DNA from: Callosobruchus maculatus
Taxonomy: Eukaryota > Arthropoda > Insecta > Coleoptera > Chrysomelidae
DNA length: 64,000 bases
Assembly: GCA_951848785.1 (NCBI GenBank)
Contig: CATOUR010000173.1
Coordinates: 868,001 to 932,000, forward strand
Direction of reading: 5' to 3'
Numbering within the stretch: position 1 is the first letter of the stretch; the number at the start of each line of letters is the position of its first letter. This document shows positions 1 to 10,179 of this stretch, one piece after another. The position numbers and the translations under genes are program-made. The notes beneath the pieces are model-generated. The model saw nothing but the letters and a program-made list of their open reading frames with translations. It was not told where the DNA came from and did not search any database.

Positions 1-1493
1 TATTACTCTCTTGCTGCTCTTTTGACACAATAGCTCTGGCATTTCATAATTTTTTTCCTTACAACTTGAACTTAGACTGCGTGAACATGACTGATGTTGC
101 TCGTTGGACTATTTATACGGAATATATAAGATAATAGCTCGTTTCATATTCGAAACTTTGAATTGTGACTAACTTTTATCCCTACCAAGGTCTTTTAACT
201 AGTTACAGAGGAGCTACCCAAAACTGCAAGATCAGGAGAAAATAAAACCAAAATTAGTTTTACATAATAATATATTTGTGATCAATGTAACGAAATACAT
301 AACTAAGGTACGCGACTAGAGCTTTATGTTGGACTATTTGTAGACGAACAGGACTACTTATATGTAGGCATAGACTTATACTCTTCATAGAAATTAAACA
401 TCACCACTTTTTGTTTTGAATATAACTTATAAAAATACCTGCTTAGCTACGCTAACGTACACATACTATACATAAATTCAAATTCCGTAAGATTAATGTT
501 ACTCTTATTACATTTTTATTTACATTTGTACCAATATATCATGCTGTATATTCTGAACTATGTATAACGGCTTCGGAGGATAAACGAAAACAAAGCCACT
601 AAAACAGTGCGGACTTTAAAATCCCTAAACCATTCCTCACTCATGCCACATAAACATTATTTCAAAATATTATAATTATATAGTTATTTAAGCTCTGTTC
701 TCTATATGAGACAACCACGAAAACACATCAACAGAATAAAACATAATGTGCGCTCAGTCATAACTACTATGGATAACCATAGTATAGTCACAGGTATAGT
801 GGATTGCAGTCAAGGCCAGAGTAAATATCCGACATTTCAAATCTTAGGGAGATTTTTGTCTAACGGCATTTTTTACAGACACTGCATCTAATAATAGAAA
901 AACAATACAGAATAATCGGTCTGTTTCATTCCAGTAATAACTGGTTAACTCTACACTTCTGGTATTTGCCAAAGTACTGTGGTTTTGGATGCCATAGGTT
1001 CAGAAGATGCTAATATTAAAACGAATTAAACCTGATGCCTGGGAATTAATTTATATAGATTATAAAATGCATATAGAATATTTATTTTATTTTATGTATC
1101 TACTACTTTAATATCTTTCTACAGATCTTAGTATCCATTCCCGTACCCACGTGTTTACAAGCTGAAAGCCAGCCAGATGAAGGTGTCTAAGGGACATGTT
1201 TGTGGAATACAGTTTATCGGTGTTCGAAACTGTCATGCGCCTCATTTTTTTTATAACTGAGCAGACCGCGTAGGCAGAACCTAAATACCGGAGTAACGCG
1301 GCTGCTGTGAAAGGGTTATGTTAGGGGAAGTTTGTTAACGCGGTATTTGAATGGACCAAATCCCGCAGGGCAACAAATACATCTCCTGGCTGTCTATTAT
1401 AAGCCTGGGAATAAATGTGCGGTTGTGTCGCTCGGTTCTTGATGTATGAAGAACTACCGCCTTAGGATGAGATGCCGCGGTCGCGCGGGTCCA
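1..1493. other. AT-rich stretch without a recognised gene
   Basis: I see no coding frame with family resemblance, no terminal repeats and no tRNA-like fold here. A 61-codon open frame at 706-891 has no recognisable motif and sits in simple AT-rich sequence, so I do not call it. The segment is 3' of the homeobox gene. Confidence 0.4.
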
Positions 1494-2393
1494 TCAGATA
1501 GGAGTGGTGAGCGGCGGAACGATATAGGATAGGTCAGAGGACCAGATTCTGTTTGAATATCGGTAGCAGAGTGAGAGGTCACCAACAACACGCCGGTGAG
1601 AAAGTGGCTGAAGGTGACGCATTAAGGCCGGGTCGCCAATTGGTCGAATTGCCCTTCTCTGTACGGCATCTAGTATAGATAGGGTAGTAGGGGCAGCAGC
1701 TTTCCAGACATAAGAGCAATACTCCAGGCCAGGTGTTATCTGGGTTTTATATAGCGTGACGAGGTTACATGGTGAAAAGTACTTTCTGCCTCTAAATAGG
1801 TGCCCAAGCTTTTTACCAGCAGCTGTTGCATCAGACGCAAAGTGTTCGTGCCAGATCAGATTTTCTGTAATGTTGACCCCTAACAGCTTGAATGAGTGAC
1901 TTCTTGGCAGAGCCGGATTGTTCATTGGAACCTGGTGTTGGCTTGGGAACTTCTTGTTAGATAGCGTACAATAGTGGGTCTTGGCAGTATCAAATTTTAC
2001 CATATTCTTGAAACCCCAAGCGGTAATGGTATCGAGATCCTTTGAAAGTGAAGCTGCCACTGCCAGTCTTCTGCATTCCAGCTCGACCACAGAGATCGGC
2101 CCATTGCTCATGATGCCTGCATGCACCGTACTGTCATCCGAAAAACTGTGAATTGGGCTTGTAGTGCTAGAGAGGAGATCATTAATGTGAAGGGGAAACA
2201 ATGTAGGAGCCAATACCGATCCCTGCGTAACCCCAGCATTGACGCTATGTCTACTCTCGTCAGAGATTTTTCGATCTGAGAAGAAGTCTGCGAGCCAACC
2301 GCAAAACTTAACTGGAATCCCATAAGATGAAAGCTTGAGCAGAGCTATAGGTCTGTAGTTGGTCGGATCAGTTTTGGAACCGGCTGGATGCAA
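1494..2393 (-). pseudogene. Non-LTR retrotransposon reverse-transcriptase fragment
   Basis: The 299-residue minus-strand frame begins inside the RT domain with the TNYRPIALL motif and then jumps directly to the segment before motif B. About 80-100 residues that normally lie between them, including catalytic box A, are therefore missing. Motif B (GVTQGSVLAPTLF) and box C are recognisable, but box C reads FSDDS instead of FADDS. The C-terminal third has the conserved LEYCS.VW and QRRAI..IGDP blocks that follow the RT in Jockey/CR1-group elements. No ORF1, endonuclease or 3' tail is visible. It is an internally deleted, dead copy; a fragment of the same family in the opposite orientation is at 8735-8912. 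Confidence 0.85.
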
Positions 2394-2634
2394 GATGTTT
2401 TCCAGCCTTTTGGGCTGGTTTAGTTTGGTTTTTATAACTTTTTATAGAAGCTGTTCATCCAAATTGTCTGAGAGCTGGAGATCTCGAAATGGCGGCCGGG
2501 ACAACCCAAGTTGTACTAAAAATCTCATAAATTGATAAATTAAGCCGTTTCTTGTTCACGCCTGAAATAGTTTTGTAAATGCCAGACGTCAGATTACTTT
2601 ACTGTAGTTTGTAGTCTATTTGATGTGCCTTTAA

Positions 2635-3946
2635 GGGCCGGTTGTACAATGCAAGCTTCAGCTTCGGCTTAAGGTAAGCCGACGTTAAGCCACATCAGTT
2701 GCAAAACGCCCGTTGTACAATTTTGGCTTAGCCCTCCACTCCAAGCTTAACACGAGCTCACGTAAGCCGAACCTCAACGCGAGCTTAGCTGACGTTTAAA
2801 CCTAACCTGATACAAATGAGGAACCTTCAAATTGCTTTTCACTCTATTAGGTTATATTTTTTGAAAGATTTTGGCCCGTTTGCACCGGTTACACTTAGGT
2901 GAACCTTAGCTTTAAGTAGCGCTTAAACTGTCAAATTCGTTTGCACGGTCCACAAAATCTGTTTTAAGCCTTGCTTAGAGTAACATCAAACTAAGCCGAA
3001 GATTTCTTTGGCTTAAGGTGATACTTATAAGTGATATAACCTGAAAAGCTGACAGCTTCCAGCTTATTTCTTTTTGATATACGCAAGGCAACGTTCAAAA
3101 ATGGATTTATTCAGAAATCATTTAATAATATATAATGATGACGAGTGGGTGGAAGTGAAATTAATTATTTCAGGGATACCTTGGCAAATTAAAGAACGAC
3201 TGAATCATTTCAATATGCTGGATGAATTAATTTTTATCAAAGATTCGGAACGACGAAGCTTGCTGCCATGCACATTTTGGAGTTGATTTCTCTTTTTCTG
3301 TGTAATTTGGCCCCCTTTTCTTATAACACAGTTATTCAGCGGAGCCTTGCAATCAACGACTTTGCGTCTTACAAGTTACAAATTGCGAACACAAAACATA
3401 TAGATTGCGAGACTGTAGGTCGGACGAGATCACAAAACATAGCTGGACCTGCGGCATAGGACCAACGGACAAATCATAAAAGTCAAATTTCAGAAGTACA
3501 AATTAAAATTCCCTAGAATTCCGGCGATGCCAAATTGTAAGCTCGCTTAGCTAAGACTATGTTAAAAGGAACCCCAGCAAACCGCTTTAATCTAAGGTTC
3601 AGATTAACTCTAAGGTACACCATAGCTAAACTGCAGATTTAAGAGTGAGCGGTGCGAATGGCCCTTTGTGTCTAGTTCAACAAAGAGAGCAAATAGAAGA
3701 ACAGAGATAGAAACAGCCATTGCCTGAATTTGGCACAAACTGTCACAAGTGACTAACCAGAAAAGGTAATTTTTCAGATCATTGTCAGTTCGTATTGCTT
3801 CATTGGTGCCAACTGTAGGTAATTTCATTATCAACCAGGTTTAACTAAGCCGACAATTTTACAACGGATGTCGACTTTAAGCCTGAGCTCAGCTAAGCTT
3901 AGGTTTAACAAAGCTTGTGTTAAACCCGCATTTGTACAACCGGCCC
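2635..3946. mobile_element. Harbinger-type MITE, copy A, with nested MITE
   Basis: Terminal inverted repeats begin GGGCCGGTTGTACAA and the element is flanked by a TAA duplication (2632-2634 and 3947-3949). Subterminal sequence is full of TAAGCC/AGCTTA repeats. A 3-bp TWA duplication with a GGGCC-type end fits the PIF/Harbinger group. There is no coding capacity. The element is about 520 bp once the 793-bp insert at 2872-3664 is removed. An inverted relative (4058-4571) lies 111 bp away, so the pair forms a large palindrome. Confidence 0.85.
2872..3664. mobile_element. Nested MITE with GGCCCGTTTGCACCG-type ends
   Basis: This block interrupts MITE copy A. Its ends are near-perfect inverted repeats (TGGCCCGTTTGCACCG against CGGTGCGAATGGCCC) and it is flanked by TTT on both sides (2869-2871, 3665-3667). 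The uninterrupted site survives in the inverted copy at 4058-4571, where GAAAGA-TTT-GTGTC is contiguous, so the insertion and its 3-bp duplication can be read directly. The end sequence and target size fit Harbinger-type MITEs. No coding frame of substance is seen inside. Confidence 0.85.
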
Positions 3947-4057
3947 TAAGATGATTTGTACCATTATTTAAGTACAAAAGAATTCAAGAGAATTTACCAA
4001 AATGTTGGTCCTATCCATTTGCGATGAAAAATTATTGCTGCAGTTATAGTTCTTTAT

Positions 4058-4571
4058 GGGTCGTTTGTACAAATGCGGGTTTAACATGAGCTTTGTTAAA
4101 CCTAAGCTTAGCTAAGCTCAGGCCTAAAGTCGACACCCGTTGTACAATCGTCGGCTTAGTTAAACCTGTTTTATAATGAAATTCACTACAGTTGGCATCA
4201 ATCAAACAATACGTACTGACAATTTTGGTTAGGCACTTATGACAGTTTGTGTCAAATTTCTGCAACGACCGTTTCTGTCGCTTTTCTTTCATTTGCTCTC
4301 TTTGTTGAATTAGACACAAATCTTTCAAAAAATATATGACCTAATAAAGTGACAAGCAATTTGAAGGTTCCTCCTTGACACATCGTGTCATTTGTATCAA
4401 GTTAGGTTTAAACCTCAGCTAAGTTCGCGCTGAGCTTCGGCTTACATAAGCTCGTGTTAAGCGTGGAGTGGGGGCTAGGCCAGCATTGTACGATGGACGT
4501 TTTGCAACTGACGTGGTTTAACGTCGGCTTACCTTGAGCCGAAGCTTAAGCTTGCATTGTACAACCGGCCC
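4058..4571. mobile_element. Harbinger-type MITE, copy B, inverted relative to copy A
   Basis: This 514-bp element is the inverted, uninterrupted homologue of 2635-3946. It has a GGGTCGTTTGTACAA left end and a TTGTACAACCGGCCC right end. The flanking trinucleotides (TAT and TCT) no longer match, so the target duplication is decayed or the copy arose by inverted duplication. It preserves the empty site of the MITE nested in copy A. Confidence 0.8.
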
Positions 4572-4951
4572 TCTAAGGGTTGATCATTGTCAAGCTTTTA
4601 GAGATGACATAATGCAAATAAATAAACACATCTATTGAAATATGTTCTTATTGTTAAACAATTTATTTTTACTAATTGCTTCTGCATGTCCCTGCTGAAC
4701 AATTTATGTCCAAATATGAGACCAAATGTATCACCCTACTTTTTCCTTAGAACCTTAGAATACTGTTTAACCGTCATTCTTTAAAAGGTTTTTGTGGTTT
4801 TAATAAATAAAGACGGGCTAGGATCATCCGAATGTGAATACAGAACATTGCTTTTGTAGTGTAGATGTATCTTGCAGTTACAATAAATATCAATAACCAT
4901 TTTCTAGCAAAGTTTGAATGTCGTTTCTAGAGAGATAAACGACAATATTAA

Positions 4952-5695
4952 TAGTCTAAGATCCGAATATAAGACGACCTTCACCGAACTGGTTAATGGA
5001 TGAAAAGCATTTTATATTAAATTTAATATGTTAAAAAACATATCGCGAGTGGGTTGGCTGAAAAATTTCAGTCCAGGATATGATTAATTAAATATTGAAA
5101 AATTAATTTTTTTTAAACATTTCACTGGTTTGGTTAAGACAAATCACATACCAATCGAAAGTATGAAGCCCATAGAATACGCAAACGTTAGGTTGGCTAC
5201 GTTTTTCCCGTCCCAACTATAGGGTAGGCAGTTCGCTCGGACCTCTCTGGCGCACGTATTCACTGGCAGCATTATTTTGATCTTTAAAATTTGACAACCG
5301 GAATTCCAGACAACCCTATATCAACGTGTCTGCAATAAAATTATCTTTATTTTGATATAAGTTTCATGCATTAACCACACCGCACCGGTGCAAACTACTA
5401 TTATTGATTTACCTGTGTATACCTGCCTACCCCATAGTTGGGACGGGAAAAACGTAGCCAACCTAACGTTTGCGTATTCTATGGGCTTCATACTTTCGAT
5501 TGGTATGTGATTTGTCTTAACCAAACCAGTGAAATGTTTAAAAAAAATTAATTTTTCAATATTTAATTAATCATATCCTGGACTGAAATTTTTCAGCCAA
5601 CCCAGTCGCGATATGTTTTTTAACATATTAAATTTAATATAAAATGCTTTTCATCCAGTTCGGTGAAGGTCGGCTTATATTAGGATCTTCTACTA
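4952..5695. mobile_element. Foldback element of about 744 bp, TAA-flanked
   Basis: Arms of about 270-280 bp (4952-5235 and 5425-5695) are inverted copies with few mismatches around a 190-bp centre. Outer ends read TAGTCTAAGATCC and TAGTAGAAGATCC. A TAA is directly repeated at 4949-4951 and 5696-5698. The small minus-strand open frame at 5321-5524 merely runs along one arm. No transposase is present, so this is a non-autonomous element or MITE. Confidence 0.8.
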
Positions 5696-5728
5696 TAAGG
5701 AGTATGTAAATCTGTCACAGATCTTAGG

Positions 5729-6896
5729 CCGCGGTCTCACTGATCAATCGCACACAGTCGAGCACGAGCAAGCAAATTTAGAACACTGCTAGTGTGAAAT
5801 GCGGTCATCTAGAGCAAATTGCCCTATTTAAAGCCGCGTGCAGACCAGATTTTCAACGCTAGACAACGGAATATGTGAACTATGTTGGAACGCGGTCGTT
5901 TTGGTGTGTATGCCGCCGGCGCCGGTAGCCAATTGAAGCCGATGCTTTCCAACGGGTACGCTGGCATTGGCTAGCGTTCCGTGGTCGAGCGGTAACAACA
6001 AAGAGATGCTTGTTTGTATCGAATTTGGTGTGGACGCAAATTGAGATTATTTTCAGATTTCAGTCGTTGGAGAACATTTGTTCCGTTCGTACGTTCATTA
6101 TTATTTTGATATGGAGTGATGAAATTATACTTAAGTTATGTTTTGGTAGGCATACATTTTGTAAGCAGAACTAATTAAAATTTACCTTGATATAGGTATT
6201 CTTGTAGCGATTCAACTAATTGAGAACAAAAAACAAACAAACTTCTAGAATAATGTTCGAGCTGACTGTTTCGATACTTTGAATGTATACGCAAGATTAG
6301 TAAAGGAATTTACAGCTGCTAGATAGTGCAGGGTAATGGCCAATCTTTCTTCAGCTGGAATAGCTTTTCGGTATTTGGTATTCTTTTTCACAATTTTTGG
6401 AGTCACTAAATTAAGGAGTTGATCAAAAGTTCCTTCAAATGGCCAGAGTCATGACTCCGGAGTTCCGCCAACGTTGGAAATTCGGTCTGTACGTGCCTTA
6501 ATAACGTGTCCTAATTTTCACTCGATGGTCGATCGTGCGTTATTGTTCGCGCATGCGTATCTTGATATAATTTCTAAGCAGCTGTTTGTTCACATTTATA
6601 CTGTCACTAAGTGAGGTTATTATAGAGGTTATAATGCACAATCTCAAATAATAAAATCATGCAACATTGGAGCTACTGGTATCTGTTTCACTTAAAAAAT
6701 GTTCAACAATATTCGCATACAAACAGTACAACAATACTTTGTGATTGTAACAACAATAATTGAGGTTATTTGGTTGATTGCCTCGATTGTACTAGACTAG
6801 TCTGACCATCCAAAGAATTTTTATCCCATGCAACTTTTGCCCGCCTGTTCTTGATCGTGCTCGATTGCTCGGCGAGTCTGTGATACCGTCGCTCAA
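5729..6896. mobile_element. Possible degenerate inverted-repeat element
   Basis: A segment at 5729-5775 and one at 6850-6896 are imperfect inverted copies sharing GGT-TCAC, then TCGAGCACGA, then CAAG. That suggests the ends of an old terminal-inverted-repeat element. No transposase motif is recognised between them and no target duplication is clear. The rest of 5699-7440 holds no gene I can support. Confidence 0.3.
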
Positions 6897-8154
6897 TACA
6901 GTACCCGTAACAATCGATTGGCGACATTGCTACATATTCTGTTGGATAATTGTGCACACCTTATGGAAAATCCAATGTGGGAAATAAACAATAAACAACG
7001 ATCCACTTAACCGCATTATACACTTCATTCATTCATGTTCTCATCCACTACCTCCAATTTACGTTATATTGCACTTACAACTGACGGTGCTCTTTACAAA
7101 GAAGATAATATTATAGTAGTATGTATTTATGAATATTAAGTAATAAATAAATTACTTAAAACTTGATTATTTACAGAGAAGGTATCATGGATGTGCCACG
7201 ATACAAAATTCAGACAATATTTACAAGAATACTACCATCATACAAATTAAGGCAAGGAAAATGATCGGGACACCAAAGGGCGCAGACGGACTAATAAAAG
7301 TATAATGTCTCTAGATTTGGAATGACAATTCAATTAAAGTCAAAAAAATAGAGCGTTACCGATAGATTTGTATTTTTTTGACTTATTTCTCAAAGTATTT
7401 CAAGTTTCCGTAATTTCCACAGTCTTAGACACGTATATCCGAAACTTTACCCCCATTTAACCAACTTGGTATCTACGGAGTGGTCTGAAGTCTCGAAGGT
7501 GGAAGTCGAAATTGAATCACTCTGTATATAAAGATCTACAATTTGTTTTTGAGCGAAGTCCAAAGAAGCAGCCTCCATTGCTAGCACTAACAGTGATTTC
7601 AGTACCATTGATTGAATCGAACATGTATGCAAACCAATCATAGGCGGTAATGGTAATAGGTACCTTGCTTTGAGTTCGAGCAAGGTCAATAGCAGACAGG
7701 ACAGTAGGGAGGGTACCGGAGTTGGGGAGGGATATAAAGCCGGTCCCACACGATTCGTCCAACGTTGGATCCAAAGTGGATAACACGTTTGACACATTAA
7801 ACTTTGGCAAGTGTGTTCCCCCATACGATGCTACAAACCTTAAGGTGACAAATGTTTGAATATTGCTACCAAGGTTTTAGTGTGATGCCATTGTCGTACG
7901 GGTATAATCCTATTTTTTAAAGATACATACCGGTAAAAACGAATCGACCAAATAGCTGGCAGTGCTACTGGAATGGTAGTTACATGTTGCGTGATACTGT
8001 TGGTAGAAAAAAAGAGACTTAGAAGAAGGAGGTGTGGATGGTTTCCCTCAACAAAAGTAAGTGAAAGTAGGTATAGATTTGATGCATTCTTGTACTGTGT
8101 TATGTTTTTTCAATACTTGCACACATTAAAATTTAACTAAATTCCATTACAGTA

Positions 8155-8400
8155 GCTTAAATATACCAGCTGATTTAAGAAAAGGGGTCTCAGGAATATT
8201 TGAGGATTTTTGTCGAATGTCCGCAGAAGATTTTGACATAATTTTAACAGAAATTGGACCACAAATTATGAAGCCGTTCCTATTCAAGGACGTCTAGCGA
8301 TCACTGTTCGGTTTTAATTGACTGGTTATTTCTTCAAAGTGTCAAACCAGAAGATCAGCATTACTGTGCCAGATAATACAACAAAAATACACAAGTTGTT
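8155..8400 (+). pseudogene. Harbinger-like transposase remnant
   Basis: Conceptual translation gives a block containing FCRMSAEDFDIILTEIGP and, after a frameshift, PVPIQGRLAITVRF followed by a stop. PIF/Harbinger transposases have this order: a YxRMS..DF..LL..I.P helix region, then IPV.ERLA.TLRFLA. The fragment covers only the region just before the catalytic domain. It contains stops and a frameshift, and no DDE residues are seen. It probably belonged to the element whose repeated ends (CCGGTCCCACACGAT) surround it. Confidence 0.6.
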
Positions 8401-8734
8401 CTTTATACTTACAACAAACCAAATCAACAAAATGTTTTCGACCACCAATGACAAATCCAAATACTTGAATGAGGGTCGCGCGTCGTGTTAAGCCGGTCCC
8501 ACACGATGTGGCGAATGCCCTCTAACGTTGCCTTATATAGCTTTTTCCTTTACATTTTAAGTGAGCATATAAAATAGCAGGGGCAATAGACGGAATTAAT
8601 AATTTTTTCGACTCAACAATCCATCAAAGTTTAAAAAAAATGTGAACGATGTAGGTATGGTAGAAGATAGTTTATCGTATCTTCGCTTGAGTCCTGTATT
8701 ATGATAATGAAGATTCGTGCACAAACGAACATAA

Positions 8735-8912
8735 AGGGCTGGCAGCGGCTCCTTCGCTTTCAAAGTATCTGGAGATCAATACCGCTTGGAGGCTCGAGAA
8801 TATGGTAAAATTTAATGCCTCCAAGACGCACTATTGTACGCTATCAAATAAGAAGTAGACATGCCAGCATCCGGTTCTAATGAACAATCCGGCTCTGCCA
8901 AGAAGGAGTATA
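8735..8912 (+). pseudogene. Fragment of the same non-LTR family as 1494-2393
   Basis: The segment aligns in reverse orientation with about 1910-2090. Shared landmarks are the codons for NMVKF, then KTHYCTLSNKK, and then MNNPALPRR. A stop replaces the codon after SNKK and the fragment ends abruptly at both sides. It is a 5'- and 3'-truncated scrap of the post-RT region. Confidence 0.75.
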
Positions 8913-9587
8913 CAAAATAGTGGGGCAGTAGACGGAATTAACAATTCTTTCAGCTCAACTTTTTTGCTTAAAAACTGGTACATAGAAATATTGATTATTT
9001 ATAGAGGATGTATCATGCTCGATGGTACCTTACACGGTGTTCATACGGAAAATAGGATCAATCTGAAAATTTGGCTACTCAAGTAATTGCTGCTGGTATA
9101 TCTATCAGTACCCCGCAACATATAACCAAGATTCCAGCAGCAATGGCAGGTATTTGGTCATTCATTTTTACAGGTATATATCTTTAAAAAATAGGATTAC
9201 ACCTGTATGACAGTGACGTCAAACTAAAACCTTGGTAGCAATATTTGTGACATTTGTCACCTCAAGGTTTGTCGCATCGTATGGGAGAACACACTTGCCA
9301 AAGTTTAATGTTCTATCCAACGTTTAATCCAACGTTAAATTCAACGTTCGACGAATCGTGTGGCTTTATGACTGTGACGAACGTTGATGTCAGGTTTGGA
9401 AGCACCTTTGACACGGGTCAGTTGTTCCGAAAAGAGCCCGAACTTGTCATGCGGTCAATGTGTCCAACGCTGGAAGGCATTCGCCACATAGTTCAAAAAC
9501 AGATAAAAATGCCACTGCCGCCTGTCGTTTCTCGCTAATTTTGTTATTCTCGGTCAGAATTTAACCTTTCACAGACTTCCTCAGTAT

Positions 9588-9593
9588 TTTATT
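9588..9593 (-). promoter_or_regulatory. Candidate polyadenylation signal AATAAA
   Basis: On the minus strand AATAAA occurs about 345 bp downstream of the homeobox stop codon. It is the first canonical hexamer I found in that 3' flank, so it could end the transcript. This is position-based inference only. Confidence 0.35.
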
Positions 9594-9787
9594 CGTCTCC
9601 AGCAAGTTATTTGACGCTGTATCTTGCCGAAGCCGACACCTGAGGACATAACGCATTTTGGCCATATAGTTGAGAGCTATAACAGAATATCTTGTCAAAA
9701 CCCTAAGCTACCAGTTATCACATTTTGAATGAAAAAATAACATTCTCACACCCTTCAGTTAGATGCAGTCACGGCAAAGCACAATAA

Positions 9788-9926
9788 TAGGTCTGTTTTT
9801 GCAGCAATCACAAACTAGTCAGCGTCAATTTGATTGGCCAGTACTAGTCAGAAATAGTTTGACAACTGCAATGGGGAATACTGATTGGCTCTGACTGGTT
9901 TGTGATTCTCTGCAAAAACAGACCTA
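9788..9926. mobile_element. Small MITE (about 139 bp) in the homeobox 3' UTR
   Basis: Both ends read TAGGTCTGTTTTTGCAG in inverted orientation, and similarity continues inward through AATCACAAAC and the CAGT-rich core. If the terminal TA is the target duplication, the element proper is 9790-9924. It lies only 12 bp beyond the homeobox stop codon, so it would be transcribed in the 3' UTR and could fold into a long hairpin. Confidence 0.75.
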
Positions 9927-9938
9927 ATATTATTTTTT

Positions 9939-10179
9939 CTACAGTTGACAGCCATGGACGTATGTCACATTGTGGAAGATAGCTGCAGCAGCCGCGGCTG
10001 ATGTGAGGAAGCTGCAGGGTGACTGTGCACCGTACCTCGATATATTGCTGGGAGGACAACATGGAGCAGCTTCAGCAGAGGTCTTGCGCAGACCACTTGC
10101 GCTTAGTAATTCTTTCTCCACTGACGCTTGATGTCGAAGCTGCTCCAGTCGTAGTTGATTCTGGCGCTTCCATTTTGTC
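9939..10179 (-). CDS. Homeobox gene exon 3 (homeodomain end, C-terminus, stop)
   Basis: The acceptor TTTGATTTACAG precedes GACAAAATGG. The first base completes the AG|G arginine codon left by exon 2, giving the TKWKRQN end of helix 3. A short EQLRHQASVEKE helix, a Ser/Cys/Pro linker, a six-Ala run and the end HGCQL follow, with TAG at 9939-9941. The intron before it (10180-15994) is 5815 bp, and a 3.4-kb foldback begins only 41 bp upstream of the acceptor. Confidence 0.92.

Larger units (their letters stand above)
7740..9365. mobile_element. Inverted-repeat composite with Harbinger debris
   Basis: Segments 7745-8015 and about 9100-9365 are inverted copies sharing CACACGATTCGTC at the outer end and a conserved run through ACCAAGGTTTTAGT. 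The motif CCGGTCCCACACGAT occurs at the left end (7738-) and again internally near 8490, so several ends of one family are stacked. A Harbinger-like transposase remnant and a non-LTR fragment lie between the arms. The plus-strand frame at 9254-9538 and the minus-strand frames near 7447-7824 run through the repeats and are not called as genes. Confidence 0.55.

Noticed and set aside
7447..7824. Overlapping minus-strand frames of 97 and 125 codons
   Set aside because: Two frames over the same repeat arm with no recognisable domain; the inverted arm at 9.1-9.4 kb is diverged without coding constraint.
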